The notes: a model not told the origin generated them from the letters alone. 64,000 nt of DNA from Deltaproteobacteria bacterium (GCA_015492245.1 WGFM01000033.1:1-64000); one strand, 5' to 3'; shown: positions 39,113 to 51,420, numbered from the stretch's first letter. A program made the numbers and translations.

Positions 39113-40983
39113 TGTCTCTCTCTCCTTGTGTATTCTGCGGAGAGCATGCCTTCTTCCTGGTTGACCCCCTCCAGATAGGTCTTTATCACCTTAAGGGCTA
39201 TGGGTGCAGCGCTCTGGGAGCCGAACCCACCGTGCTCCACTATGACGACAACGACTATCCTGGGCTCATCATAGGGTGCAAACCCCACGAACCAGGCATG
39301 GTCTCTGTGTTTGTAGGGTATCTTCTCTATATCCTTAACGCGTTTCTTAAACCTCACCACCTGGGCAGTGCCTGTCTTGCCGGCTATCCTGAGGCCGTCT
39401 ACATTGAGGTGGTGGGCTGTGCCCTCTTCATGGGCTACCACACCCCTGAGGGCCTCTCTTATAAGGGTCAATGTCCCCTCGGATATGTTCAACCTCCCAA
39501 GCTCCACCGGTTCGAACCTTTTTATCACCTCTCCACCAGGGCTCTCTATGGTATCTACAAGCTGTGGAAGGTAGAGGGTGCCCCCGTTGGCTATAGCCGA
39601 GTAGGCATTTACAAGCTGAAGCGGGGTTGTAAGGAGAAAACCCTGCCCTATGGCTGTAAGGATGGTCTCGCCATCGTACCATATGGTGCCGTGGTTCTCC
39701 TTCTTCCATGCCGGGGTGGGCACAAGCCCTGGTTTTTCTGTGCCAAAGCCCATGCCTGTCTTTCTGCCGAAGCCGAACATGGTGGCATACCGGGCAAGCC
39801 GTTCTATACCCACCATGAGGCCCACCTGGTAGAAGAAGGTATCGGCACTCCTTATTATAGCCTCTTCTATGCCTATGTTTCCGTGGCCAGTGGGCTTCCA
39901 GTCGCGATACTCGTGGCCTCCGAATCGAAAGACAGGCCCTGCGTACATCCTGGTGGAGGGCTCTATGAGGCCTTCTTCCAGGGCTGCAGCCGCGGTTATC
40001 ACCTTGAATGTCGATGCAGGGGGGTATTGCCCCTGTATGGCCCTGTTGGTGAATACCCTGAAGGGGTTGTTTATCATGCTCTGCCAGTCCTCCTCGGTTA
40101 TACCGCTTACAAGAAGATTCGGGTCGAAAGAGGGGGTGCTCACCATGGCAAGAATCCTGCCGTTGCGTGGGTCCATGGCAACGCCTGCACCTGCCTTTCC
40201 CTCGAGGGCCTCCCACAGGGCAAGCTGGGCCTGTACATCTATCGTGAGCCGAAGGTTGTTGCCAGGGAAGGGTGGTATCTCCTTTGTAACCTTTATGAGT
40301 CTTCCATGGGCATCCACCTCTATCTGGCGGCCTCCGTCTATGCCCTTGAGGATACTCTCGTAGAGGGCCTCCACACCGGACTTTCCGATTATGTCTCCAA
40401 GGCTGTAGGAGGTCTTGCCGGCCCTTCTGAGTTTCTCCTGCTCTTTTGGGGTTATCTCACCCACATAGCCAATAAGGTGTGCCGTCATCTCGCCAAAGGG
40501 ATAGTTCCTCTTCGGACCAACCTCTATGGATACGCCCGGAAGCTCGAACCTGTAGATGGCAACCCTTACCATCTCCTCCCAGCTCAAGTCCTTTTTGAGT
40601 TTCACACTCTTGAAAGGGGGTCTTCCCCTTGCACGCTCTATCCTTTTGCGAAGGACCGCTCTGTCCACACCCACCAGGTTCTCGAGTGTGGCCAGGGTCT
40701 TTTCCATATCCTCCACATCCTCAGGGGTTATGGCAAGATCAAAGCCGGGCCGGTTCTCGGCGAGTATGGTGCCATCCCGTGCGAGTATTAGCCCTCTGGG
40801 GGCAGGGGTCTTGGTAACCCTTATACGGTTGTTGAGAGAGAGTTCCCCGAAGTAGTGAGACTTCATCACCTGCAGATACCATAGCCTTACAACCAGCACA
40901 GAGAATATGAAGAACACAACCCCTATGGCTACAAAGAGCCTTTCACGAAATTCGGTGGGGTCTTTGTCCGATATGTAACGCAT
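39109..40983 (-). CDS. mrdA: penicillin-binding protein 2
   Basis: PASTFKVITAAAALEEG (SxxK), RSADTFFYQVG, GKTGTAQ. Confidence 0.94.
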   Translation of the reverse strand: MRYISDKDPTEFRERLFVAIGVVFFIFSVLVVRLWYLQVMKSHYFGELSLNNRIRVTKTPAPRGLILARDGTILAENRPGFDLAITPEDVEDMEKTLATLENLVGVDRAVLRKRIERARGRPPFKSVKLKKDLSWEEMVRVAIYRFELPGVSIEVGPKRNYPFGEMTAHLIGYVGEITPKEQEKLRRAGKTSYSLGDIIGKSGVEALYESILKGIDGGRQIEVDAHGRLIKVTKEIPPFPGNNLRLTIDVQAQLALWEALEGKAGAGVAMDPRNGRILAMVSTPSFDPNLLVSGITEEDWQSMINNPFRVFTNRAIQGQYPPASTFKVITAAAALEEGLIEPSTRMYAGPVFRFGGHEYRDWKPTGHGNIGIEEAIIRSADTFFYQVGLMVGIERLARYATMFGFGRKTGMGFGTEKPGLVPTPAWKKENHGTIWYDGETILTAIGQGFLLTTPLQLVNAYSAIANGGTLYLPQLVDTIESPGGEVIKRFEPVELGRLNISEGTLTLIREALRGVVAHEEGTAHHLNVDGLRIAGKTGTAQVVRFKKRVKDIEKIPYKHRDHAWFVGFAPYDEPRIVVVVIVEHGGFGSQSAAPIALKVIKTYLEGVNQEEGMLSAEYTRRERH

Positions 40984-40986
40984 GGT

Positions 40987-41472
40987 TTAGAGCTCACCTC
41001 TTTCAGTGCGTAACAGTACGAGTTCAGATGCCTTCCTGAAAAGAAGAAAGAAAAGGGGTGAAAGGAGTGCCGTAACAAAGGCAACCACAAAGATATACAG
41101 GCCAGGGCCAACGGCTATGCCGGTAAAATAGAGCACCAGCAGGACCACAAGCTCCTTTGCCATGCAGGTTATGAACATGGCCACACCCCTTATAAGCGGG
41201 TCCGTGAAGGCGACCTTTCGAGATACGAAGCAGAGCACGGTGTAGACTATTACAAGGGAGAAAGAGGAACTGCCCACTATGGTGCCGCTGAATATGTCGT
41301 CTATGTAGCCAAGAACAAAGGCAAGGAACACACCCTCCAGGGATGGCCTTCGGCTTGCAAGAAAGAACACTATGAGAACCGATATGTCAGGAATCGGCAG
41401 GTTGGGGGTTATGGTAACCCTGAAGGACAGGTACACTATTGCAACGGGTATGAAGAGTATGAACTCACGCAT
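40987..41472 (-). CDS. mreD: rod shape-determining protein MreD
   Basis: Polytopic 161-aa membrane protein in mreBCD-mrdA-rodA order. Confidence 0.82.
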   Translation of the reverse strand: MREFILFIPVAIVYLSFRVTITPNLPIPDISVLIVFFLASRRPSLEGVFLAFVLGYIDDIFSGTIVGSSSFSLVIVYTVLCFVSRKVAFTDPLIRGVAMFITCMAKELVVLLVLYFTGIAVGPGLYIFVVAFVTALLSPLFFLLFRKASELVLLRTERGEL

Positions 41473-41480
41473 GATGAGGA

Positions 41481-42314
41481 CTAACCCCTTGTAAGTTCTT
41501 TTATTATGAGCACCTCCTCGAGGCTGTCCAGCGGGGCTGTGGGCTCCACCTCTATGTATTTGAAGAAGTTGTCCTCTCCCTTCTCAACCCTCGTTATCCT
41601 GCCCACCTCAAGCCCCTTGGGGAATATGCCAGACAGGCCTGCCGTAACGAGCACATCCCCTGGCCTTACATCATCGAGCTGCCTTATGTACTTGAGCCTC
41701 AGGGTGCGGCTTCCTGTGCCCTCAACAAGCCCCTTTGTCCTGGTTCTCTGCACTATGGCATCTATGCTGGATCTCGGGTCTGTTATGAGAAGCACCGTGG
41801 AGGTCGTGGATGTAACCTCTATGATTCTGCCAACCACACCCCTGGGGGATACCACGGCCATGTCCACCCTTATGCCATCCCTGGAGCCCTTGTCCAGGGT
41901 TGCGGTCCTCATCCATCCTGCGGCACCGAAACTGCTGTATCCTGTAACCTCGGCAGCCAGAGAGTCTATGCCCAGCACATTGCGATACCTGAGTATCTCC
42001 TTCAGCCTTTCGGCAAGGAGCAGTTCCTCACGAAGCCTGTTGTTCTCTTCCATGAGTCTGTGGAGTGTTTCATGGAGGAACCTGTTCTCTTCCCTGATGC
42101 CCACAAGGTATATGTAGTTTGACCAGACTCTGTCGAACACCGAATACAGGGTGAGGAAACCCTTCTGAATGGGTCTCGATACGGTGGAGACAACCCCCCT
42201 TACTATTACCTCTCCTCCTATTCCCCTTTCTGCATTAACGGCTATGTGTAGAGACACAAGGCAAAGCAGGAAGGCCGAAAGAATGATCTGGTGTCTCCTT
42301 ATGAACGAAAACAT
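41481..42314 (-). CDS. mreC: rod shape-determining protein MreC
   Basis: MAVVSPRGVVGRIIEVTSTTSTVLLITDPRSSIDAIVQRTRTKGLVEG. Confidence 0.92.
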   Translation of the reverse strand: MFSFIRRHQIILSAFLLCLVSLHIAVNAERGIGGEVIVRGVVSTVSRPIQKGFLTLYSVFDRVWSNYIYLVGIREENRFLHETLHRLMEENNRLREELLLAERLKEILRYRNVLGIDSLAAEVTGYSSFGAAGWMRTATLDKGSRDGIRVDMAVVSPRGVVGRIIEVTSTTSTVLLITDPRSSIDAIVQRTRTKGLVEGTGSRTLRLKYIRQLDDVRPGDVLVTAGLSGIFPKGLEVGRITRVEKGEDNFFKYIEVEPTAPLDSLEEVLIIKELTRG

Positions 42315-42321
42315 ATCGTTA

Positions 42322-43356
42322 TCAGTTACGCACCGTTACTTCTCTTAAGAGTTTTACCTCATCGAGCACCTTGCCTGCTCCTTTGACGACACATGTGAGC
42401 GGGTCTTCTGCGATGGTTACAGGAAGCCGGGTCTCTTCCCTCAGTATTACATCAAGATTCTTTATCAGTGCCCCTCCGCCTGCCAGCACTATGCCCTGCT
42501 CAACCATGTCTGCTGCCAGCTCTGGCGGGGTGGTCTCGAGCACCTGCTTTATGGCCTCAATGAGGGCACCAATGGGCTCGTTCGTCGCCTCGCGAATCTC
42601 GCCAGCGGTTATCTCTATGGTGGTGGGTATGCCTGTTACAAAGTTGGAACCCTTGATTTCCATGGTCCTCTCCTCTTCCTCTGGCATGGCGAGCCCGAAC
42701 TCTATCTTGATCTTCTCTGCGGTGCTTATACCTATGGAAAGATTGTATTTTCTCTTTATATACTGCACTATCGCCTCATCGAGCTTGTCTCCACCTATGC
42801 GGATGGACTTTGACCTCACTATACCGGCAAGGGATATGACCGCTATCTCAGAGGTTCCTCCCCCTATGTCAACTATCATGTTGGCCGAGGGCTCTGTTAT
42901 GGGCAGCCCCGCACCTATGGCCGCTGCCATGGGCTCTTCTATGAGATATACCTCTCCAGCACCTGCCGAGTAGGCAGACTCCTTCACGGCCCTCATCTCC
43001 ACCTGGGTGATGCCAGAGGGTATGCCTATCATTATACGGGGTCTTACAAGGAATCTTCGGTTGTGGACCTTGGTTATGAAGTACTTGAGCATCTCCTCGG
43101 TTATCTCGAAGTCTGCTATGACACCATCCTTAAGGGGCCTTATGGCAGCTATATTGCCAGGGGTCTTGCCGAGCATGGCCTTCGCCTCCTTGCCAACGGC
43201 AAGAACCCTCTTGCCACCCCTGCCATCCTTCTTGACGGCGACGACCGAGGGCTCATTGGTAACTATACCCTTGCCCTTTACATATATCAGTGTGCTTGCT
43301 GTTCCAAGATCTATGGCAAGATCATTGGAGAAGAGTCCAAGAAAGTAGTTGAACAT
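42322..43356 (-). CDS. mreB: rod shape-determining protein MreB
   Basis: [32 protein letters not shown]; start MFNYFLGLF with GGGGAGG RBS. Confidence 0.96.
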   Translation of the reverse strand: MFNYFLGLFSNDLAIDLGTASTLIYVKGKGIVTNEPSVVAVKKDGRGGKRVLAVGKEAKAMLGKTPGNIAAIRPLKDGVIADFEITEEMLKYFITKVHNRRFLVRPRIMIGIPSGITQVEMRAVKESAYSAGAGEVYLIEEPMAAAIGAGLPITEPSANMIVDIGGGTSEIAVISLAGIVRSKSIRIGGDKLDEAIVQYIKRKYNLSIGISTAEKIKIEFGLAMPEEEERTMEIKGSNFVTGIPTTIEITAGEIREATNEPIGALIEAIKQVLETTPPELAADMVEQGIVLAGGGALIKNLDVILREETRLPVTIAEDPLTCVVKGAGKVLDEVKLLREVTVRN

Positions 43357-43551
43357 CCCGCCTCCCCTGTGGATAACCTTTAATACCCTATGGTAGCAAA
43401 AAAATATCTTCATTGGCAAGAGAAAACTTGCAGGCAGATGCCCAGTAGCAGATATTTCACCAGAACATGGGCCCTTCCCACATAAATAAAGTTGAATTCA
43501 TGGGGGAAATCTATTAACATACACACTTAATCCAACACAGGAGGTATCTTG

Positions 43552-45471
43552 ATGCTCGATTTTCTGAGAAGAAAGAAGAGGTCCTTCGTCATACTCCTCA
43601 TATTCTTTGCCATAATAGTGGTCTTCATCTTCTGGGGTGTCGGACCAACCCCACAGCAGGGCTCCGAAAACCAGGTGGTGGCAAGGGTCGACGGCATACC
43701 AATATATGGCAGCACCTACGAGGATGCCTACCGTAGAGAGCTCGAATACTACAAGAGGGCACTGGGGGAGAAGTTCTCACCCGAGGTGCTGGAGCGACTC
43801 AACCTGAGAGAGAGAACCATCAACGCCATAATAGATAGAATTCTTGTTCTCAAGGAGGCGGAACGCCAGGGTGTGGAGGTCTCACCAGAGGAGGTAAGAG
43901 AGCGCATATTCTCTACCTCCATATTCCAGCAGAACGGGGTGTTCAGCAAGGAACTCTACTTTGCAATCCTCCAGGCAAACCGTATAAAACCGGCAGAATA
44001 CGAAGACACTGTCAGGCAGGAACTCATGATAGAGAAGATGGCAGACTCTGTAACAAGGGATGTTACAGTAACCGACGAAGAGGTGTGGAAGAAGTTCCTT
44101 GTGGAGAACAGAAAGGTATCGCTGAACTACATTGTGGTCGAGAAGGAGGGGTTCAGAAAAGTGGTAAAACCCGATGAGGAGGCGCTCGGGAAGTTCTTCA
44201 AGGAGCATGGCTCAAACTACATGGTGCCACCGAAGGTCAGGGTTCTGTATGCATGGATAGACAAGGATGCACTCCTTGAAGAGGTAGAGCTGAAGGAAGA
44301 GGAAATCGAGGCCTACTATAAAAGACACATGAATGAATACAGGGTGCCTGCAAGGGTCAGGGCACGCCATATACTCATAAGGCCCGACTCCTCAACAGAA
44401 GACAAGGAGAAGGCATGGCAGGAGGCAAGAGAAAGGATAGAGAAGATACTCGAAAGGGTAGAGAAGGGCGAGGACTTCTCAGAGCTTGCAAAACGGTTCT
44501 CCCAGGACCCGGGCTCCGCACAGAAGGGAGGCGAGCTCGGCTGGTTCGAAGAGGGCATGATGGTAAAGGAGTTCGAACAGGCTGCCTTCAGCCTTGAAAA
44601 AGGAGAGGTAAGCCCCATCGTGAAGACCCAGTACGGCTTCCACATAATAAAGGTTGATGACAGAAAGCCAGGCAAGACCATATCCCTCAAGGAGGCCAGA
44701 GCGGAGATAGAGGAAAAACTCAAAAGAAGATACGCCATGAGGCTTGCGAGAAAGAGGATGGCAGAGTTCCACACACTGCTCAAGAAGACAGACAGCACCG
44801 ATGAGCTTGAAGAGCAGGCAAGAAGGTTCGGAATAACCGTTAAGGTTACAGACTACATGGACGCCCATGGTGGAGACGAAGAACTCCTGGGAAACAAAGA
44901 TCTCAAAGAGGCCGCCTTCACCCTACCTCGGGGGGGAGTGAGTGGAATAATAGATGCCGACAAGGGGTTCTACATACTCAAGGTTATCGACAGGGTCGAG
45001 GCGCACATGCCAGAGTTCGAAGAGGTGAAAGAGAAGGTCAGAGAGGACTACACAGAGTATATGGCCATGAAGCTTGCAGAGGAGAAGGCAGAGGAGATAC
45101 TTGAAAAGGCCATGGCAGGCGAGGATGTAAAAGAGCTTGCACTAAAAGAGGGGCTTAAGATGGGTAACACCGTGTTCTTCAGCATGCGAGACGGCGTAAT
45201 ACCAGACCTTGGCATCTTCGTTGCCCAGAGGCAGGCCATCTTTACACTCAAAGAGGAGCTGCCCTTATACCCAGAGGTGATAAGACACCAGGATGGGTTC
45301 TATGTATTCTGGCTCAGGTCCTCACAGGAGCCCTCGAAGGAGGCCTTCGAGAAGGTGAAAAAGAGGCTTCGTGATGCACTCCTTATGGAGAAACGAAGGG
45401 AAAGGTTCAGCCAGTGGATTTCGGAACTTCGTGAAAAGGCAGACATAGAGATAAGGGAGGAACTCCTTTAA
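43552..45471 (+). CDS. PpiD/SurA-like peptidylprolyl isomerase with N-terminal TM anchor
   Basis: [42 protein letters not shown]...[48 protein letters not shown]. Confidence 0.9.
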   Translation: MLDFLRRKKRSFVILLIFFAIIVVFIFWGVGPTPQQGSENQVVARVDGIPIYGSTYEDAYRRELEYYKRALGEKFSPEVLERLNLRERTINAIIDRILVLKEAERQGVEVSPEEVRERIFSTSIFQQNGVFSKELYFAILQANRIKPAEYEDTVRQELMIEKMADSVTRDVTVTDEEVWKKFLVENRKVSLNYIVVEKEGFRKVVKPDEEALGKFFKEHGSNYMVPPKVRVLYAWIDKDALLEEVELKEEEIEAYYKRHMNEYRVPARVRARHILIRPDSSTEDKEKAWQEARERIEKILERVEKGEDFSELAKRFSQDPGSAQKGGELGWFEEGMMVKEFEQAAFSLEKGEVSPIVKTQYGFHIIKVDDRKPGKTISLKEARAEIEEKLKRRYAMRLARKRMAEFHTLLKKTDSTDELEEQARRFGITVKVTDYMDAHGGDEELLGNKDLKEAAFTLPRGGVSGIIDADKGFYILKVIDRVEAHMPEFEEVKEKVREDYTEYMAMKLAEEKAEEILEKAMAGEDVKELALKEGLKMGNTVFFSMRDGVIPDLGIFVAQRQAIFTLKEELPLYPEVIRHQDGFYVFWLRSSQEPSKEAFEKVKKRLRDALLMEKRRERFSQWISELREKADIEIREELL

Positions 45472-45484
45472 AAGGGGTAAACAG

Positions 45485-47218
45485 GTGCGTTTCACAAAGG
45501 CATTCATACCAACACTGAAGGAGAGCCCAGCCGATGCAGAGGTTGTGAGCCACCGCCTTATGATAAGGGCAGGGATGATAAGAAAGCTCGCCTCTGGTAT
45601 ATACGATCTGCTTCCCCTGGGGCTTAAGGCCATAAGGAGGGTTGAAACAATCGTGCGCGAGGAGATGGACAGGGCAGATGCCCAGGAGGTGCTTCTTCCA
45701 GTGGTGCTGCCTGCAGGGCTCTGGAAGGAAAGCGGCAGGTGGGAGCTCTACGGAAAGGAGCTTTTAAGGCTCAAAGACCGTGGGGACAGGGAGTTCTGCC
45801 TTGGTCCCACCCATGAAGAGGCCATAACGGACATGGTAAGGCGAGAGGTGCGCTCCTACAGGGACCTTCCGCTAAACCTCTACCAGATACAGATAAAGTT
45901 TCGTGATGAGATGAGGCCCCGCTTCGGCCTTATGAGGGCAAGAGAGTTCATAATGAAGGATGCCTACTCATTCCACGCAACAGACGAGTGTGCCGAGAGA
46001 GAATACGAAAACATGCGCCAGACCTACACCCGCATATTCCACAGATGCGGGCTCGAGTTCACCTGTGTGGAGGCAGAGACAGGCACCATAGGGGGCAGTT
46101 TCTCCCATGAGTTCATGGTGCTTGCAGACACAGGGGAGTCGAGCATAGTGGTATGCCAGGCCTGCGGATACAGCGCAAACACAGAGAGGGCAGAGATAGC
46201 ACCCCCCCGGACTCCACCAGCACCAGCTGAAAAGGGTGAGCCCCCAGGGGAGGTCCATACCCCGGGGAAAAAGGGTGTGGATGAGGTGGCAGCCTTTCTG
46301 GGGGTAAGCCCTGAACAGCTCATAAAGACCCTCATATTCACAACGGAGCAGGGCCCTGTGGCTGCCTGTGTGAGGGGCACAGAAGAGGTAAACCCGGAAA
46401 AACTCAAGAGGGCAGCAGGGGTGGAGACGGTAGAGCTTGCAGACGACAGAACCATAGAGGAGGCCACAGGGGGGGCTGCAGGGTTCAGCGGGCCTGTGGG
46501 GCTGCTCAAGGTACCTGTCATAGCAGACTACTCCGTTATGGACATGAAAGATGCCGTTACAGGGGCCAACAAAAGAGACTACCACCTTGTGGGTGTAACC
46601 CCCGGGGTGGACTTCAATCCCACCTACATGGACATAAGGGTTGCAAAAGGGGGGGACCCGTGCCCCCGTTGCTCTACGGCCATGATACTCAAAAGGGGTA
46701 TAGAGGTGGGGCATATATTCAAACTCGGTGTAAAGTACAGCGAGTCCATGGGCGCCCTGTTCATAGACGAGTCAGGCCGTGAGCGCCCCATAATAATGGG
46801 TTGCTATGGCATAGGCATAGGCAGAACCGTTGCAGCCTCTATAGAGCAGAACCACGATGAGGCAGGCATAATATGGCCTGCACCTTTAGCACCATACCAT
46901 GTACACCTTCTACCGGTAAACATGAACGACGAGAAGACCCGCAAAAAGGCAGACTCACTCTATGAGACCCTTCGGATGGAAGGCTACAGTGTGCTCTACG
47001 ACGACAGAGACATCGGGGCTGGTATAAAGTTCAAGGACGCGGATCTGCTCGGTATGCCCCTCAGACTCACCGTGAGCGGAAGAACCCTGAAGGAGGACTC
47101 TGTGGAGATAAGGAAGCGAAGGAGCGGAAGCCAGGAACTGGTACATCTGGATGAGGTCGTGGCCTTCCTGGAGAGATTCCTCAGGGGAGTAGAAGAGAGA
47201 CCATCCATGAACCCTTAA
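45485..47218 (+). CDS. proS: prolyl-tRNA synthetase
   Basis: SGIYDLLPLGLKAIRRVETIVREEMDRADAQEVLLPV; FRDEMRPRFGLMRAREFIMKDAYSFH. Confidence 0.97.
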   Translation: MRFTKAFIPTLKESPADAEVVSHRLMIRAGMIRKLASGIYDLLPLGLKAIRRVETIVREEMDRADAQEVLLPVVLPAGLWKESGRWELYGKELLRLKDRGDREFCLGPTHEEAITDMVRREVRSYRDLPLNLYQIQIKFRDEMRPRFGLMRAREFIMKDAYSFHATDECAEREYENMRQTYTRIFHRCGLEFTCVEAETGTIGGSFSHEFMVLADTGESSIVVCQACGYSANTERAEIAPPRTPPAPAEKGEPPGEVHTPGKKGVDEVAAFLGVSPEQLIKTLIFTTEQGPVAACVRGTEEVNPEKLKRAAGVETVELADDRTIEEATGGAAGFSGPVGLLKVPVIADYSVMDMKDAVTGANKRDYHLVGVTPGVDFNPTYMDIRVAKGGDPCPRCSTAMILKRGIEVGHIFKLGVKYSESMGALFIDESGRERPIIMGCYGIGIGRTVAASIEQNHDEAGIIWPAPLAPYHVHLLPVNMNDEKTRKKADSLYETLRMEGYSVLYDDRDIGAGIKFKDADLLGMPLRLTVSGRTLKEDSVEIRKRRSGSQELVHLDEVVAFLERFLRGVEERPSMNP

Positions 47219-47234
47219 AAAAGGAGGCCTTGAG

Positions 47235-47723
47235 ATGGATGGCAGGCTCAATGTAATCTTCGGGTTCTGTTACCTTGTGTTCACCATAGTGCTTGGCCCC
47301 CTTGTGCTCGTGCCTCGTGCAGGCGAGAACCTTAAGGCCATGGGGGAGCTTGCCTCAAGGGCATCTTCCGTGCCACAGGATGAACTCCTCCATGGGGTGG
47401 TGGGCTATCTATCACAGATTTCGGACTCGCACTTTCTGGCAAGTGCTGTCCATGGCCATGGAAACCTTGAGGCAGTCCTGAACATAGTGGTTGGGCTTGC
47501 ACTCCTACAGCTCACACTCCCCAGTGTATATAAACTTGTTGCAGGCCTCCTCTTCCTTGTGGGTACCCTTTTGCATTCAGGGATGCTCTATCTGTACGGT
47601 GTGTTCGGTGTGGGCTGGGCAACCATGTTCACAAAGTTCGGTGCCATCTCTATTGTGGCAGGGGTGGTGCTCATGGCAGCCCTTTCTATCCTGGGGTTTC
47701 AGCGGAAAGAAGCCCATCGATGA
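47235..47723 (+). CDS. hypothetical integral membrane protein
   Basis: 162 aa with four hydrophobic segments; RBS AAGGAGG. Confidence 0.7.
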   Translation: MDGRLNVIFGFCYLVFTIVLGPLVLVPRAGENLKAMGELASRASSVPQDELLHGVVGYLSQISDSHFLASAVHGHGNLEAVLNIVVGLALLQLTLPSVYKLVAGLLFLVGTLLHSGMLYLYGVFGVGWATMFTKFGAISIVAGVVLMAALSILGFQRKEAHR

Positions 47724-48225
47724 GGGATATGAAGCGAGGGGAGGTGAATTCAAGCCTCTCCTTCATACTTATGAAGGCCATGGTGCCTGCCTTGTCCACC
47801 ACAACCACCGTGGGTGTCCACAGGACCTTGTAGAGGCCTGCAAGGTAGGCACCATCGTCTCTTAAGATGCGGAATGTGTAGCCACCCTCCCTGAAGAAGT
47901 TTGTTATGGTGTATATGGAGCCTGAGTGTATGGTGTCCTCGTCTATGGTTATTATGGTGAGGGGTTTACCCTTATACATGGCCTCGAGCTCCTTGAGGGA
48001 TGGAAACATCTGTCTACACTCCTTGCAGCGGTACCTCCAGAAAAACAGAAGCACCACCCGCCCCCGCTCACCTTCGAGGTTGAACACCCTGCCATCCATG
48101 TCCGGATAGGCAAACTGTGGTGCCTTCTTGCCAACTGTTATGGAGCCAGAGCCAACAGGCTCACCCTCTCTTCCACAGCCTGGAAGGAGGGCGGCGAGTA
48201 TAAGAAGGATTGCAACAAGCCTCAT
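47686..48225 (-). CDS. TlpA/thioredoxin-like lipoprotein
   Basis: Lipobox LLPGCG; FFWRYRCKECRQMFPSLKELE (CxxC); convergent tail overlap with 47235-47723. Confidence 0.8.
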   Translation of the reverse strand: MRLVAILLILAALLPGCGREGEPVGSGSITVGKKAPQFAYPDMDGRVFNLEGERGRVVLLFFWRYRCKECRQMFPSLKELEAMYKGKPLTIITIDEDTIHSGSIYTITNFFREGGYTFRILRDDGAYLAGLYKVLWTPTVVVVDKAGTMAFISMKERLEFTSPRFISLIDGLLSAETPG

Positions 48226-48321
48226 GGATATTACTATAACAGAGGTGCGGGTGGTCTTTCAAACCACATTTTTGGTTTGAAAAAAAAACCTCTATATGTT
48301 AGAAACACTTATTAAAACTCT

Positions 48322-50910
48322 GTGAAGAGGTGGAAACCCCTTATGGAACCATATAATCCCCGGGGGATAGAGAAGAGATGGCAGGAAAGGTGGCAGAAAG
48401 AGGATGCCTTCAGTGTGGAGAGAGATGCCTCGAAGGAGAAGTTCTATCTACTCGAGATGTTTCCCTATCCATCTGGAAGGATACACATGGGCCATGTGAG
48501 GAACTACTCCATAGGCGATGTGCTCGCAAGATTTTTGAGGATGAGGGGCTACAATGTGCTCCATCCCATGGGCTGGGATGCATTCGGGCTGCCGGCAGAA
48601 AATGCCGCCATAAACCATGGCATACACCCGGCAAGATGGACCGAAGAGAACATAGCATACATGCGGACACAGCTCAAGCGGATGGGTTTCAGCTACGACT
48701 GGCACAGAGAGATTTCAACCTGCACGCCCCGGTACTACCGTTGGAACCAGTACCTGTTCCTCAAACTCTACGAGAAGGGGCTTGCCTACAGGAAGGAGTC
48801 CCTTGTGAACTGGTGTCCCTCCTGCTCAACCGTTCTTGCCAACGAGCAGACGGAAGAGGGCAGGTGCTGGCGGTGTGAGTCTGTGGTTGAAAAGAAGGTC
48901 CTCATGCAGTGGTTCCTAAAGATAACGGAGTATGCAGAAGAACTCCTTCAGGATACCTACAGGCTTTCGGGCTGGCCAGAGAAGGTCCTTGTAATGCAGC
49001 GTAACTGGATAGGCAAGAGCACAGGCGCAGAGGTGGACTTTCCTGTAAAGGACTCGGACAAGAAGATAAAGATATTCACCACAAGGCCCGATACCCTCTA
49101 CGGGGTTACATTCATGAGCCTTGCCCCTGAGCATCCACTGGCAGCAGAGCTTACAAGCCCTGAAAGAAGGGAAGAGGTGGAAGGGTTCATCAAACAGGTG
49201 AGTTCCCTTACCACCAGGGATCGTGAGGCCTCCTGTAAGGAGGGTGTGTTCACAGGCTCCTACTGTATAAACCCCCTTACGGGCGAGGCTGTGCCCATAT
49301 ATGTGGCAAACTTCGTGCTCATGGAGTACGGCACAGGGGCTGTAATGGCAGTGCCTGCCCATGACCAGCGCGATTTTGAGTTCGCACGCCAGTACGGGCT
49401 TCCCATAAAGGTCGTTATCCATCCCCCTGAGAGAGAGCTCAACCCCGATGGGATGGAAGAGGCATATACAGAGCCAGGGGTCATGAAAGACTCCGGGCCC
49501 TTTACAGGGCTTCCCAGTGAGGAGGCGAAAGAGAAGATAGTCGAGATGCTCGAAGAGCTTCGAATGGGCAAGAAGACTGTAAACTACAAGCTCAAGGACT
49601 GGGGTATATCCAGGCAGCGCTACTGGGGCTGCCCCATACCCATAGTATACTGCGAAGGGTGTGGCACAGTGCCCCTGCCATACCAGGAGCTTCCAGTCAT
49701 ACTGCCCCTCGATGTGAACCTTACAGGCAGGGGGCTGTCGCCCCTCAAAGGACACTCCTTTGTGAACACAACCTGCCCACGCTGTGGCAGGGATGCACAA
49801 AGAGAGACCGACACCATGGACACCTTTGTGGATTCATCCTGGTATTTTCTGCGTTTTACCTCACCACACACAGAGGACGCCCCCTTCAAGAGGGAGGATG
49901 CCAGCTACTGGATGCCCGTAGACCAGTACATAGGGGGCATAGAGCATGCGGTGCTCCACCTTCTCTATGCCAGGTTCTTCACAAAGGCCATGCGGGATAT
50001 GGGACTTGCCGATATAGATGAGCCTTTCAAGAACCTTCTTACACAGGGTATGGTCTGCAAAGAGACTAAAAGATGCCCTGAGTGTGGATACCTTTCGGAC
50101 GATGAGTGCCAGGATGGACGGTGTAAACACTGCGGAAGAGAGTATGCCACAGGGGCCGTGGAGAAGATGAGCAAATCGAAGAAGAACACCGTGGACCCTG
50201 ATTCCATAATAGAACGCTATGGGGCGGACACCACACGGCTCTTCACCCTCTTTGCAGCCCCACCAGAGAGAGACCTCGAGTGGAGTGAGGAAGGGGTCGA
50301 GGGTGGCTACAGATTCCTTAACAGGGTATGGCGCCTTGTTACAGAACACCTGCCCCTCATAAAGGATGTGGAACCCTACAGAGGCGGCGAGAGGCTCGAT
50401 GGCCCCCTTGAAGAGATACGCCACATGACCCACAGGACCATAAAGAAGGTGTCAGAGGATATGGAAAGGAGGTTCCACTTCAACACCGCCATAAGCGCCA
50501 TCATGGAGCTTGTAAATAGCCTCTATCTGTGGAATAGAGACAAAGAAGACGAACCTGCCAGAATGGTCCTTAAAGAGGCTTTGCAGACGGTGGTGGCCCT
50601 CCTTTCACCATTTGCCCCACACATCGCAGAGGAACTCTGGGAGAAGATGGGCAACACCACCCCACTCTACAGAACAGCCTGGCCCGAGTACGACCCCAAG
50701 GCAATAGAGAAAGAAGAGGTGCTCATAGTGGTGCAGATAGACGGAAAGGTCAGAGGCAAACTTACCGTGCCACGGGATGCAACCAGGGAGGATGTGGAAG
50801 AAAGGGCCCTTGGGGATGAGGCCATAGCACGATGGCTCGAAAAGAGGACCATAAGGAAGACCATATATGTTGAGGGAAGGATACTCAATATAGTAACGGC
50901 ACAGAGATGA
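48322..50910 (+). CDS. leuS: leucyl-tRNA synthetase
   Basis: [37 protein letters not shown]. Confidence 0.98.
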   Translation: MKRWKPLMEPYNPRGIEKRWQERWQKEDAFSVERDASKEKFYLLEMFPYPSGRIHMGHVRNYSIGDVLARFLRMRGYNVLHPMGWDAFGLPAENAAINHGIHPARWTEENIAYMRTQLKRMGFSYDWHREISTCTPRYYRWNQYLFLKLYEKGLAYRKESLVNWCPSCSTVLANEQTEEGRCWRCESVVEKKVLMQWFLKITEYAEELLQDTYRLSGWPEKVLVMQRNWIGKSTGAEVDFPVKDSDKKIKIFTTRPDTLYGVTFMSLAPEHPLAAELTSPERREEVEGFIKQVSSLTTRDREASCKEGVFTGSYCINPLTGEAVPIYVANFVLMEYGTGAVMAVPAHDQRDFEFARQYGLPIKVVIHPPERELNPDGMEEAYTEPGVMKDSGPFTGLPSEEAKEKIVEMLEELRMGKKTVNYKLKDWGISRQRYWGCPIPIVYCEGCGTVPLPYQELPVILPLDVNLTGRGLSPLKGHSFVNTTCPRCGRDAQRETDTMDTFVDSSWYFLRFTSPHTEDAPFKREDASYWMPVDQYIGGIEHAVLHLLYARFFTKAMRDMGLADIDEPFKNLLTQGMVCKETKRCPECGYLSDDECQDGRCKHCGREYATGAVEKMSKSKKNTVDPDSIIERYGADTTRLFTLFAAPPERDLEWSEEGVEGGYRFLNRVWRLVTEHLPLIKDVEPYRGGERLDGPLEEIRHMTHRTIKKVSEDMERRFHFNTAISAIMELVNSLYLWNRDKEDEPARMVLKEALQTVVALLSPFAPHIAEELWEKMGNTTPLYRTAWPEYDPKAIEKEEVLIVVQIDGKVRGKLTVPRDATREDVEERALGDEAIARWLEKRTIRKTIYVEGRILNIVTAQR

Positions 50911-51419
50911 CAAAAAATATCAAGTTTATAGCCCTTCTTCTTGTATTTACACTGCTTTACGGGTGTGGTTACCATGTGGCAGGAAGGGGCACAAGGATAG
51001 CCGGTATAGAGAGGCTCGCCATACCGATCTTCAAGAACCTCACCCAGAAACCGGACATAGAGAGCATCATGACCACCGCCGTGGTGGACGAGTTCGTAAA
51101 CATCGTGCAGATAGTGGACCAGAAGGATGCCGATGCGGTGCTCCACGGAGTTATAAAGAGTTACAGGCTTGTGCCCATATCCTACAGCCAGCGCGATGTG
51201 GTCAATGAATACCGCCTGAAGGTGATCTTCCAGTTCGAGCTGAAGGGTGCGAAGGATGGCAGGACCATCTGGAAGGGCCTTATCCCTGACTACGAGGACT
51301 TCCAGATAGACACCGCAAGTGTAACCGAGACCAAGATAAAGGAGATAGACTCTTTCAGGAAGATGGCAAAGGACACGGCAAGGCTTCTAAGGGAGAGGAT
51401 ACTCGAAGAGGTCTATTAG
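50907..51419 (+). CDS. lptE: LPS assembly lipoprotein LptE
   Basis: [36 protein letters not shown]; between leuS and holA. Confidence 0.85.
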   Translation: MTKNIKFIALLLVFTLLYGCGYHVAGRGTRIAGIERLAIPIFKNLTQKPDIESIMTTAVVDEFVNIVQIVDQKDADAVLHGVIKSYRLVPISYSQRDVVNEYRLKVIFQFELKGAKDGRTIWKGLIPDYEDFQIDTASVTETKIKEIDSFRKMAKDTARLLRERILEEVY

Positions 51420-51420
51420 G

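Noticed and set aside
39112-40791. 559-aa plus-strand ORF
   Set aside because: Exact antisense of mrdA (PBP2), composition-driven; the minus frame carries recognisable motifs.
48257-48282. TTTCAAACC/GGTTTGAAA hairpin upstream of leuS as terminator or T-box
   Set aside because: Followed by A tract, not T tract, on the plus strand; too short for a T-box and no specifier/antiterminator consensus seen.
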